DNA from: Diadophis punctatus similis
Lineage: Eukaryota > Chordata > Lepidosauria > Squamata > Dipsadidae
Direction: 5' to 3'
Assembly: GCA_023053685.1 (NCBI GenBank)
Contig: JALIGW010000001.1
Span: 228,239,434-228,303,433 of the forward strand
Length of the DNA stretch: 64,000 bases
The position numbers were made by a program, and so were the translations under genes. A model generated the notes under the pieces. The model was not told where the DNA came from, ran no database searches, and worked only from the letters and a program-made list of their open reading frames with translations. Numbering within the stretch: position 1 is the first letter of the stretch; each line of letters opens with the position of its first letter. Below, one piece after another: positions 53,267 through 64,000 of the stretch.

Positions 53267-54761
53267 CAGAAACACAGAGTTTAATTATTCTTTTTTTTGT
53301 AAGGATGTTTCTTTTCTAAGTCTAAATGAAGCGAGGACTGCATTTTTGCAAACCCTAGTCACTGCAAAAAAAAATCAGCATAGCTTGCCTATTTCTGATT
53401 GTAAAGGAAAGACTCCCTAAGCAGATGTTCTTTGGACCGGAAAGCATGGAGAAATGTTTGCACTTTTTGAGCTCTTTGCACTAAAGGTAAAATACACATT
53501 AACTGAATCTATAGAAAATTGAATTTTGCTCATGCAGTTTAAAGAAAAAGTCTTCTCTTTCCATCTATTGTCACTGTTTCTAATAACTTGGGAATTTTTA
53601 CCTGCAAGCCCCATGTCTTACTTTACAACAGATAGCACTTTGTACCAGCTCTTTTGCCATATTTATTCATGATTTTTTCACAGTTTTCACAATTGTGTAG
53701 CTTTATTAAAGCCTGAAGGATTTGTGCATGACCCTTTCTGTTCCTTATCTAGGTCTGCTCCCGTAATGGACTAACCCCCCCTTTTTTTTCTAATGGCATG
53801 TATGTTTTTTTCTAATGGCATGTATGTACATAGGCACACAGACATGCACATACACTTGTATACCTTTGTCTTAGAGGAATGAGACGTATATATTCATCTC
53901 CTGAAGTATATTCCCCAGTAGATTCCACAGTACAGATATAGCCCAAATATGAGGTATAAATGGAGCATGAGCCATGATCCTTCATGGGCTTCCAATGAAG
54001 GATATTCTTGCTGTTTCATAAATGAAGGCATGAATGAATAATGAAGAAGAGAAAAAAGATGATTTATATCTCTGGTCAGTTTTGTTGGGCAATGATAAAC
54101 AGTACTTTGAGGTGTTTTTTTTTTAAAAAAACCTTGAATGGAGATTTATTGAAGCTGCTAAGTAAATTTTTGTACAGAGCAAGAGAGGGATCACAGTGTA
54201 ATGGCTTGTTTTACAAATCTAGATTAATGTGTGTTATTTGACTGAATATTTCACTATTTATCTCTGTGATTAATTGGTGTGTGGAAGTATCTCCAGGTGA
54301 ATAATTGATGAGGATACATATTACCATTCCATTGTAAATAGTGAAAGGTGTCTTTTTTGCTTTGGTAATATTTTCATGTAATTATAATTACCCAGGGAAA
54401 TAACTATTGCACATTGTTCCCCAAATCCTGTGATGTGTTAAACTGGAGCATGTACAGATACAAAAATTAATAAAATCATGTAAATAGAAGTTTCAGTAAA
54501 TGAAGCTAAATATAAATAGAAAATGAACAATGTGAAGTCTTATTTTGCACACACTGCATCTTTACATATTGATCAAGTTGTAAAAGGTTCTTCTGGAAAG
54601 ATCCAGAAAGGATGATAATCAATGTTAGGTCTTGGAGGTACTTGGCAGCCATATTGTTCCTCATCTCTTCCTCCTAAGTCCTCCAATGTGAATCCAGAGA
54701 CTGTATTTTTCAGTTTTTGTTGTTTATTCTTGCTCTGTGTATCCAAGTCACATAAAATAAA
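53267..54761 (+). other. CRACR2B: CRACR2B 3' UTR with poly(A) signal candidates
   Basis: AT-rich sequence with no recognisable repeat. AATAAA hexamers occur at 54469-54474 and 54756-54761. Either could end the transcript; the sequence does not decide which. Confidence 0.4.
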
Positions 54762-54811
54762 GATCTATTTGTCAAGAAGTAGAATGTTCCATCCACATCT
54801 TTAGAGCAGTG

Positions 54812-55412
54812 GTGCAGACAGGCCTAGGTTACAATGTGACTGGGATTACTATTACTAAGCAATGTGGTCATAAAGTACAATGTCACATGATCATGTTGCT
54901 TAGCGGTGGCAATCCCGGAAGTCCCAGTTGCTGTTGTAGCCTCAGGGTGCAAAATTGTTAAGTGGTAAGAAGCGCGAGTCCCAGTGGTGGGCACTAGGGA
55001 GCATGGTTGGGACCACAGGGGGCTGGTGGAGGCCTTGGTTGGGTTGGGAGAGGTTATGGAAGGTGGGTTATCTGAAGCCACAGGAGGCCAAGGGTGCTGC
55101 AGGCAGGTCCCTGGGATCTTGCCCTCTAGTGGGCTCTTTGGAAGAAAAAACAGTGGCAGCAACTTACGGTGGCAACTTGCAACTTTAACTGCTGATTTTC
55201 CCATTGACTTTGTTTGTGGGAAGCTGGCATGGAAGGTCACAAATGGTGATAATGTGACATGGGTTGCTGTGACATTGTAATCACAAACTTGACATTCAAT
55301 CACCCAACTCATAATCATATGACTGAAGGGATGCTACAGAGTCTGGAACTTTGAGGTCCATTTTCGTAAGTCCATTTTTTCAGCATCACCATAACTTTAA
55401 ATGGTCACTGAG
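54812..55412. repeat. Degenerate GTAGTCCTC-family MITE remnant
   Basis: Family-like phrases survive (attactaagcaatgtgg, taactttaaatggtcactga) but neither end is intact. ORFs 54824-55318 and 54984-55280 overlap on opposite strands and have no supporting features. Confidence 0.4.
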
Positions 55413-57288
55413 TTAATTTATTTCCTCCCCAAGTACTAGGCATTTGACAAATAAAGTTGCTTGAATTTGCCGGGCAAGTCTAGTCAATTTGACTGAGCAT
55501 GGATTTTTTTCTATTATCTGTGAAATGTTTGATCCTCTGATTTCTGAGAATGGCCTAAATAATCCTTTATTAGTGTTTTATGTGGTGGCTACTCGATATA
55601 AAACAGTTAAAAGACTTGTAGAGCTGCTGCTATTGATCTGAGTTAAATAAAAGAGCACAGAGTGTAATTTTGTTGAAGTGAACATCTTAAATGGTATCCA
55701 TTTCATTGTGTTGCCACCATGGTTATAGAATTGTGTGCTTTCTACCACAAGCTACATTTAGTCCTAGAGAGGTGGAGAGACAACACTTTTGTAATAAATA
55801 GCTTATCTGAACTGAGTATGTTATTAAGAGATGCAATTTCATATACATACTGTACATACACCCCACACACACATACCAAAAGTCAGGCCCCATAAACAAT
55901 TTATTACATAAATTACATGAAATGTTTGAATTGGTTGCCATTTTCTTCTAAACACTTATTTGTTTGGTGCATGACTTTTGAATTTTCCTAAGTACAGTAC
56001 AGTAACATTTCTCTAAAAAATATTATTTAGCCAAATTAGTCAAACCTGTTCTTTACTACTATGGGACTTGATTTTGATTTTTGGTAGTGTGTGTACGTGT
56101 GTGCACAATACAGATGCAAATACATATTATATAATGAGTTAAAAGAGGCATGCTTTTTATAGTGTTATATAAATTTGAACATGTTGATATTTGGCAGTAA
56201 AATACTCTATGCTATTTTAGATTTGCTTAACCTGGTTGTCTCCAGAAATGCTGGAGTGCAGCTTCTTTAAAATTAGGTGTACTGGAGAAGATTGCCTTAA
56301 GATAAATTATACCAGACTATGATGCTAATTTAAAAGGTCTGAAATCAAGATGACTAGGCTAGCATAAGCATGCTAAGGCTCTGCCTTAGACCAGATACAG
56401 TGTGATCTATTTTCTTTTACTTAGAAATAACCCCATTATGTTAAGTGAGGCCTACTTTTAGATAAAAATACACAGGGTAGCAACCACAAAGAATGCAGTG
56501 AAAGTAGTCTTTTGCATACAGTATCTCATTTCAAAGTGTGTCCACATGGTGCCACACCCCTCTTTTTGTTTTGCATGGCATCTAGATAAGCTGTTTATTT
56601 GGCCAATAGAGATTTATGTGTGCAGTAGTTGAGACATTTCTAGTTATTTTGTAGCAGAGATTTAAAGAAATTGCATTTGCAATAATTCAGAGAATTATAT
56701 CATGAACTCTGCTAATTTGGAACGTTTATCTTATTTACCCCAAAAGCAGCAAGAAAGGAAAAGTCCAAGAGGACGTGAATTAGATTCTATAAATTGGACA
56801 TCATTGCCTCTTTGACATTCTCCTGACTTTGTTCCCAGGCTGCTACGTCTCTTGGCCTCTCTGGACCGCATGACTCCCTCCTGGGAGCAGATGCCATTTT
56901 TGGAGCAGACACAATTCATTATGGCCACTCGGAAAATGGCATCCGCTTCTGGGACAAAGTCACATGGCCTAGAGACGGGGCAGTGTGCTCTGCTTCCCTA
57001 ACACACACTCCAGAGTTCTAGAGAACTTCTAAAGGTAAGGGTGCAATCAGTTACTAGGGGTGGGGAGGAGTGTGTGGGAATCAGTGAGGTCAGAAACAGA
57101 CCCAAGGCCTTCAGGGACCAGGTGGGTGGGAAGCAGGCCCAAAGCCTCTGAGGATCCTGAGGAGTGGGATGGTGGGAGATAGGAAGGGTTGGACACTGCA
57201 ACGTACCTGCCATCAGTCATAAGGAGGAATGACCTCAGGGGTGCTGACCATAACTCAGGTGTAACTTTGAACTATTAGAACATTTTTT

Positions 57289-57739
57289 TTAAAAAAAATA
57301 ATCTTTATTGAATTTTTACAATAAAAAAGGACACAAACAGCACACAACAACACACAGACGAAACACACGTAACACAAACGAGTACACGTATTTACACGCA
57401 ACATTACAGAATAATCCAGTGCTTTAACAGCGTTATTGAAATATTCGTTTTGTATCGAGATCTATATATACATTTTAAATATGTTCCATATCGTAGGTAT
57501 CGGTGGTTATCACCATAAATTAATTTCTTTAATTACAACTTATACAAGAAAGTAATTATAAATATATCTCAATTCATCTGCCAAATTTTTAATTTTGGGT
57601 TTTGATTGATCCAATTATATACCTTATTCCATATTTGGTAGAAGTCCGTGTCATCTTTTCCGTGTATCTGCATTGTTAATTTGCACATTTCTGCGCACTC
57701 CAGTATTTTTCTGATGACCATCGAGTCGGTGGGGGTATG
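57289..57739 (-). mobile_element. 5'-truncated L1 3' end, minus strand, clean target duplication
   Basis: tctttattgaatttttacaa follows an A/T tail, and a phrase parallel to the L1 at 27450 (ccaattatataccttattcc) is present. TTGAACTATTAGAACATTTT occurs at both sides (about 57267 and 57740), giving a duplication of at least 20 bp without mismatch. Confidence 0.85.
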
Positions 57740-59559
57740 TTGAACTATTAGAACATTTTTTAATTACATAGTATTAGAATATTTTATTTGAGCAGTTATA
57801 CTTTTATTAAGGCTCAGACACCATGTCTCCTTTTATTTTACTTTAAGATTTATAAGGCTTCTCACACTTCATTGTTCACAAACCTTTAAAGTAGTTTACC
57901 CAGCAGATTGAGATTAGGTATACATTCTAAGGAAAGATAGAGTGTACATTCCAAGGATAGTTTCTCCTTGGATAAGAAAAAAACCTTAGAAGCCCTGGCA
58001 AGGAAAGAAGCTCCTCATATGGAACTGTGTGCAGAGGGAAATGAATGACCGCATAAGGGGTTTGTATTCTATAGGAGGGATTGATTTTAATGTATATAAT
58101 CTGTGCTGGACGGAGGGAGCCTTTGCAGTAGCCCACCTAAAGGCTTGCTATCATTGTCCTTAGGTGAAAAATAAAGAACTTTATTTCATGCAGCTGCCTG
58201 GTGTTTTTTTTATCAACCTGACTCCGAATGAACTGGGTAAGGAATAAAATATTCCAGCAGAATGGTTGCAAATAGAGGATAACCTGTAACGAATGGTAAT
58301 AAAAATTCATTTTCTAACCAATGTGCATTTATGACCAAATGTCATGCTCTTGACAACAATGCACAATGGGTTGAGAGTAAGGATGGCATAGCTGTACTAC
58401 AGAACACTTTCTCAAATGAGACAGTAGCAATCTATGATATGAACAGCATCTCTCTCTGCCTTCTCTCTCTCAGTCATATGTTCACTCAGTGGCCATAACA
58501 ACCTGATTGTTGGACTGGAACTTGGTCATTAAACAAGGAGGTGTATTATAACCGAATCTATACAGTATTCAAATAAACTTTACTTGCTTGCACTTTTTAA
58601 AGCCTAGCCTTATATCAGGAGGCATCAGCTGTAGAAACCGAAGTGAAACACATCACATTGTTATTTTTTTTCCAGATTATGGGGAAAACGTGCTGCATTC
58701 TCTTAGCCGCAATCATTGTATTGCACCTGCTCATGACAGCGATAATTTGCAAGAGTTGAACCTGTACTGCACACAAGAGGGCCTCATCAGAGGGATGTTT
58801 TTCTCAAGCAAAGCAGGGTACTTCTGGCAACGGCTTCCAAGAATACCAAGAAGGAAGTGTGACAAGAAATATGTCTGCTGAACTTTTAGCCTGCAAAAAT
58901 ACAGTAATGCGGAACTTTTTATTGACAGATGCTAGTTACCTTAAAAAACAAAATCAAGGTTGGAATGTATCTTAGAATGTTACATTTCCCCCCCAATATT
59001 TAGACTATAGATAGAAATAAATGACTCACTGAATAATTATTTATTAGAGCAAGCAATAATAACAGGTAACTGTTCCAAACCTCCCCAAAGAGCAATTGCT
59101 CTAAAAGAAGATTTTTTCTGCATTGTTTGATGAGCACATTTAAATCTCAAGGGATTAGCTTTCCCCAACCTGGCATTTTTTGTATGCCTGGGGTATAATT
59201 TTCATAACTCCCATAAAGGATGACTGAAGGGAAGTTGCATTTCCAACATTGAGAAGGGTTTCAAATAGCACCAATTGGGCATTTTCTGGAAGCAAACATC
59301 TGAGGAAGACAAATGACCGGTTCTTCCTCCAATTCAAGCTAAAATGGCCACAAAAAGACATGCCTGCTGCAGCCTAAAGTGGCCAATAAAAGCTGGGAAC
59401 ACTTGCTTCTATCTCACTGGAAATTATACCATCAGTGAAGCATCAAGTCCATGGCAAAAATTGTATTACTGGGGAAAAGACTTGGAACAACTAAAGGTGT
59501 ATATGTGCTTCAGCTCTGGGCTGGGACTGAGAGAAAGGCTGTCAGGGTTCCAAATAGCC

Positions 59560-59838
59560 TACCAGCATCCATCTGGCTAGTGTCCTTAGCAAACAGCCTG
59601 GAACAGGTATATTAGCCTTGCAAAGGTCCGTTTCAGAGGCTGTTTTTTCAGACTTGCAAAGCTCGGTTTGAGAGGTTTGTTTTCAGCCTTGCAAAGTTCG
59701 GTTTGAGAGGTTGTGTTAGCCTTGCAAAGGTCCATTTCAGAGGCTGGGCGGGGCTACACTCGGTGTATAAGTCGCACCCAGATTTTCATCCTCTTTTAGG
59801 GGGGAAAAGGTGTGTCTTATACTCCGAAAGATACGGTA
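59560..59838. mobile_element. TATAAGACGCACC-family MITE, copy 4, left end missing
   Basis: Right end ctccgaaagatacggta, with subterminal atcctcttttaggggggaa and an internal ccatctggctagtgtcctta shared with copy 3. Confidence 0.75.
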
Positions 59839-60557
59839 GATATATCCTGTTTGTTTTACTTTTCTTCCTGATATTTTTACTATCAACAAAAACACCACTA
59901 GATGGTGCTATTTTACAGCACCCAATGTGATATCAAAATAAATTAATGGAAAGGAACTACGATCAAGATTTAAAGACTGCACTGGTTCGACAAAATCTAT
60001 TGGCATTTATTGCTGATATTATACTTTAAAATCAAGTTCCATCTGGTGCAAAATGGAAGTTAATTAGATGAAAAAAGTGCCTCTTTTTTCCTATTTTCAT
60101 AGGACAGCTCTCATCTGAAGCACAAACATAGTTCAGATCTCTCTGTCTTCCTCCCTCCCTCCAATTTGTTTAATTTTGTGACCAGAATTTGAATAGGTTA
60201 AAAAGTTGGCCAGACTGGTGCCCTACAAAGATGTTTGATTTCAGTTCCATAATGCTTAGCCACACTTAATTTCAACAACGGTGTAAGAAATAACTTAAAA
60301 TACAACAGCAAACTTTTCATGCATCATCTTTACAAATACAGCCAGACCTGTAGAATGCCCAAAGAACTGAAGATAGATGTATGCATGGTCATTGGAACGG
60401 ATGACAGAGATGGTTCCTAAGTGGCTGAGATAATTTCCCTAGAATTCTGCTTCTGATTCAGGTGTTTTTTCCCCTGTGAGACCGGTCTATCAGGGCAACC
60501 TGGTCTACCCAAATATGGGCCGGAGCATTCTGCTTCTGATTCGGGGTGCTCTTACTG

Positions 60558-60920
60558 CAGGGGTGTCAAACTCAATTTCATTGAGGGCCGCATCAGGGTG
60601 GTGTTTGACCTTGGGTGTGTGTGTGTATGTGTGTGCGTGTGTGGCCAGGGTAGGCGTGGCCAGCTTGACGTCACTTGTGTCAGGGGCACCTGTGGTGGCC
60701 AAGTGCTAAGGCAGGCTCCCAAGTTCTGTTTCTGGCTGCGATGGCCTCCTGCAGCCCTCTGCCAGCAGAAACCAAGCTTAGGGGGGGCTGCATGAGCTCT
60801 GTTTTTGCTGGCAGAGGCACTGCAGGCTGGTCCTTTGTTGTTTCCAGGGTGGCCCTGCGGACCAGATCTAAGCACCCCACGGGCCAGATTCGGCCCACGG
60901 GCCTTGAGTTTGACACCCTG
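60558..60920. mobile_element. hAT MITE (TGTCAAACTC family), 363 bp
   Basis: Ends CAGGGGTGTCAAACTCAA and TTGAGTTTGACACCCTG, with duplication TCTTACTG at 60550-60557 and 60921-60928. Overlapping ORFs inside are not genes. Confidence 0.93.
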
Positions 60921-60939
60921 TCTTACTGAGGCCCTAGGG

Positions 60940-61305
60940 CTGTGATGGCGAACCTTTTTTGGTTCGCGTGCCAAAAGGGGGGGAATGCGGGGGATCACAT
61001 GTGTGCGTGCCCACACTCATAATTCCATGCACGCATGACCCCCCTGCTCCCAGCATGCAATGGCACGCCCATTTTTCGCTCTCCCCAGCTCCAGAGCCTT
61101 TCTAGGAGCCTGGGGAGGGCAAAAACGGCCTTCCCCACCCCCTCTGGAGGCTGGAAACAGCCTATTTCCCGACTCCCAGTGGGCCCAGAAGGCCCGAAAA
61201 TCAGCCGGCTGGTGCACACATGCACGCCGGACCTGAGCTTGCGTGCCCACCGATATGGCTCCGCATGCCACTTGTGGCACCCGTGCCATAGGTTCGCCAT
61301 CACGG
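60940..61305. mobile_element. hAT MITE (GATGGCGAACC family), 366 bp, inverted
   Basis: Ends CTGTGATGGCGAACC and GGTTCGCCATCACGG, with duplication CCCTAGGG at 60932-60939 and 61306-61313. Its orientation is opposite to the copies at 46603 and 51980. It lies only a few bases past the preceding element. Confidence 0.92.
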
Positions 61306-61313
61306 CCCTAGGG

Positions 61314-62390
61314 GCTCTCCTCTCGAGCACACCTTTTTTTTTCTTGCGACATCACAATCATTTCGCTGCCGGAATGAATTCAAAATGGTGGTTGTCACTT
61401 TTAAAGCTCTATTTGTCTATTATTGTACTGTAGGAAAATTATAAACTTCTCAGAGCCTTCTGATTGGAATAGCACAAAGGAAGTATAAATAAATGAATAA
61501 CAAGTTGGTGTGGCTTCCTATTCAGTTTATAAAAGCCAGCTAAATTTGAAATCAGTCTGTATTTCAACAACCCATAGCGATGCTCTTCATCAAAGCCTAG
61601 TATAACATATGGGTATTATGCTTTTAAGAAGAGTCATTAAATGCAGTTGAGATAGCTGTCCTGATACATCTAATTAATGTTACATATATTGACTGTATCC
61701 CTTTCTGTGGGGTGCTTCCTGTGTTTTTATGTATACTATTTGTTGTGTGTGCTTGGCTACATTTCTTAGAAGGTCTTGGCTGTGGACCTTGGATCTCAGA
61801 CAAAGTCAGGAGCTAGATAAACACAATTTTTACACCGACAAAAGCAGCTCTGCATTGAAGAGTTGCTCATTTTAAGGAATATAGATAATTAAGATTAAGG
61901 CAAGACTGTCAGAAAAATAAAGTAGCTAGAACCCATACTGCAGGAATTTAAAAAAAAACTGCTACAAAATTGTAAATGGAAAGTCGGGTCACAAACCATC
62001 CTATTTCTGGGTGCACCAAAAAAAGCCAAATCTTCAAAATATTTGAAAACAGGTAATGGTTAAGTTATGGTTTGTTGAATGAGACACTAGTTAACACAGC
62101 CAACTGAACAAACTACTTTAGAATTTAATTCATGGATGATCCTAGTTATACTGAAATCAGTCATGCTGCTTTTTGTTAAAAATATTTCATATTTTAAAAA
62201 GCTGTTTTCCTCATATTGTTAAACCACTGGGAACAGAAAATCCTTGGTGATCAATTAGACTTGGAAATTTCTCAGTAGATTCAAAACTGATTTGCTGTCC
62301 ATGCTTTGCTTCAAGCAGATTAGGACCTCTTCTGATATTATTTTATAGTTTATCTAACCTAGACTGCCATCTGTCTCAAATGGTGTAGGA
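61314..62390. other. Intergenic DNA, nothing recognised
   Basis: AT-rich, with no CD151-like exon or named repeat seen. Confidence 0.45.
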
Positions 62391-62392
62391 AC

Positions 62393-62460
62393 TCCTGCTT
62401 GAGCAGGGGGTTGGACTAGATGACCTACAAGGTTCCTTCCAACTCTAATAATCTAAAAAA
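62393..62460 (+). repeat. CR1 LINE 3' end, plus strand
   Basis: gggggttggactagatgacc followed by ttccttccaactctaataat, the CR1 3' end in forward orientation. Confidence 0.75.
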
Positions 62461-63113
62461 AATCATGTATCATACACTTAATGCACCCACCCTCCAAAAA
62501 CGTGTTGACACTTTCAGTTTCCCAGGATATGCTAAGTCAGGTCATCATCTCATTGCCTGAAGGCCAACCCAGTCATGAAACTTGCTGAGTAATTCCAGAG
62601 TCCCACTGCTCCTTCATAGCCCAGCTGAAAGTTGTATAACAGATTAAATAAGTGTGAACGTGGAATATAGTTGCCAAAAAAATCTAACACCATTTAAAGT
62701 CATATCATGAAAGCAAAGTGTCCAAATGTATTCTGTTTCCATTTCAAATATTGTATCTGGATCTAAGAAGGATTCAGACAGTTTAAACAAAGATGGTCTT
62801 AGATTGAAAATTCCTTAAGAAGAAAATAGGCATCTTTATGCTCGAGAAGACTGAGAAAGGCTCTGATAACACTCTTCAAATACCAAATGCCTGAAGGAAT
62901 GTTACATAAAAGATAGATCTGTTCTCAGTCATTCCTTGCTACAGGATACAAAATAATGGATACAGGATATAAGAAAGCAATGTCAGACTTCAGGCCAGGC
63001 ACGGCTACCTAATTCTTCTAAAAACATATTTCCATATTCAGGAAATAGATAACAGCAGATGCTTCAGGGCATCAGGATTTAAATTGCAGTATATTTGTAT
63101 GGTATTATATGGT

Positions 63114-63303
63114 GTGTATTGTATTGTATTGTATTGCATTGCATTGCATTGCATCCATTGCATTGTATTATTGTATTGTATTGTATTATATTGTATTATT
63201 GTATTGTATCATTGTATTGTATTGCATTGCATTGTATTGCATTGCATTGCATTGCACTGCACTGCACTGCACTGCACTGCATTGCATTGCACTGCATTAT
63301 TAT
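63114..63303 (+). repeat. Pentanucleotide array (GTATT/GCATT/GCACT)n
   Basis: About 190 bp of mixed GTATT, GCATT and GCACT units. The three long ORFs in different frames are artefacts of a 5-bp period without stops. Confidence 0.95.
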
Positions 63304-63370
63304 ATGGAAGAGGCTTTTATCCTGCAGTGGAGCGGATATACAATGCCTAGAATGAGATATTACACTACAC

Positions 63371-63710
63371 TACAGGTTGTCCTCAGCTTACGGATGTAAT
63401 TGGGGCCAAAATTGTTGTTAAGTGAGACAGTTAAGTGAGTTTTATCCCATTTTACGACCTTTCCACAGTTGTTAAGTGAATCACTGCAGTTGTTAAGTTA
63501 GTAACATGGTTGTAAAATGAATCTGGTTTCCACATTGATTTTGCTTGTCAGAAGGTTGCAAAAGGTGATTACATGACCTGGGACACTGCAGTCATCATAC
63601 ATAGTGTCAAGTTGCCAAGTGTCTGAATTTTGATCACATGACCATGGGGATGCTGCAAGTGTGAAAAATTGTCATAAGTCATTTTTTTCAGCGCCATTGT
63701 AACTTTGAAC
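63371..63710. mobile_element. TA-type MITE, right end cut by another insertion
   Basis: The left end is TACAGGTTGTCCTCAGC and family phrases continue to gccattgtaactttgaac, where the element at 63711 begins. The missing right end may continue beyond the window. Confidence 0.8.
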
Positions 63711-64000
63711 CAGGGGTGAAATCCTCCCGGTTCGTCCGGGCCAGTCCTTCGGCGTATAGCCGATGGAACTGGCGGCGGTCGTGGAGCGGAGCTTCTCCCG
63801 CCCGCTTTCCCGGCCCGGCTGAACACCGCCATTCGGGTTATTTTTCCCTCTGTGCATGCGCGCGCATGCACAGAGGGAAAAATAACCCGAATGATTGTGT
63901 TCAGCCGGGCCGGGAAAGCGGTGATTGTGTTCAGCCGGGCTGGGAAAGCGAGCGGGAGAAGCTCCGTGCTGCGACCGCCGCCAGTTCCATTGGCTATACG
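63711..64000. mobile_element. hAT MITE start, large palindrome, runs off the window
   Basis: Begins CAGGGGTGAAATCCTCCC after a putative duplication CTTTGAAC (63703-63710). The centre near 63862 is tgcatgcgcgcgcatgca, flanked by inverted cagagggaaaaataacccg. One arm has a tandem copy of gattgtgttcagccgggc. Confidence 0.75.

Noticed and set aside
58588..58881. 97-codon ORF and a nested small hydrophobic frame (MGKTCCILLAAIIVLHLL) after a good acceptor-like site
   Set aside because: No matching donor, no family similarity and no neighbouring exon in phase; left uncalled.
63084..63399. Three overlapping Cys/His/Ile/Leu-rich ORFs
   Set aside because: They are frames of a pentanucleotide array whose 5-bp period lacks stops.
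53267..64000. CD151, the expected next gene
   Set aside because: No tetraspanin exon (CCG motif, conserved Cys loop) could be read on the plus strand; it probably lies beyond the window.

Overview
The window is vertebrate nuclear DNA, most likely from a squamate reptile and plausibly a snake. The repeat mix points there: a BovB (RTE) LINE end, L1 ORF2 tails, CR1 pieces, an R4-type LINE relic, tRNA-derived SINEs, many short hAT and TA-flanked MITEs, and long (ATT)n and (GATA)n arrays. No prokaryotic, viral or organellar gene was seen. Two protein-coding genes are supported, both on the plus strand, with exons joined by GT/AG sites in matching phase.

Region 1 (1-12096): the C-terminal half of PNPLA2 (adipose triglyceride lipase), five exons encoding 248 residues. 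The patatin catalytic domain lies upstream of the window.

Region 2 (12097-19680): intergenic DNA with SINE, BovB and CR1 fragments and MITEs.

Region 3 (19680-21160): one CpG island, the likely CRACR2B promoter and 5' non-coding exon, carrying a perfect 136-bp hairpin transposon.

Region 4 (about 21-53.3 kb): CRACR2B (EFCAB4A), an EF-hand/coiled-coil regulator of store-operated calcium entry. Nine coding exons give a predicted 413-residue protein after a first intron of roughly 16 kb.

Region 5 (53.3-64 kb): downstream DNA dominated by repeats. CD151, the next gene in the human 11p15.5 order PNPLA2-CRACR2B-CD151, was not found here.

The two genes are neighbours by conserved synteny; there is no evidence of a shared pathway. 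Most of the unusual content is in the mobile elements. Thirteen short insertions have 8-bp target duplications legible by eye, and these split by terminal sequence into two duplication classes. One 854-bp element has 144-bp terminal inverted repeats and matches no family I recognise. I found no convincing new multi-gene system. All calls are from reading the sequence by eye; no alignment or database search was run.
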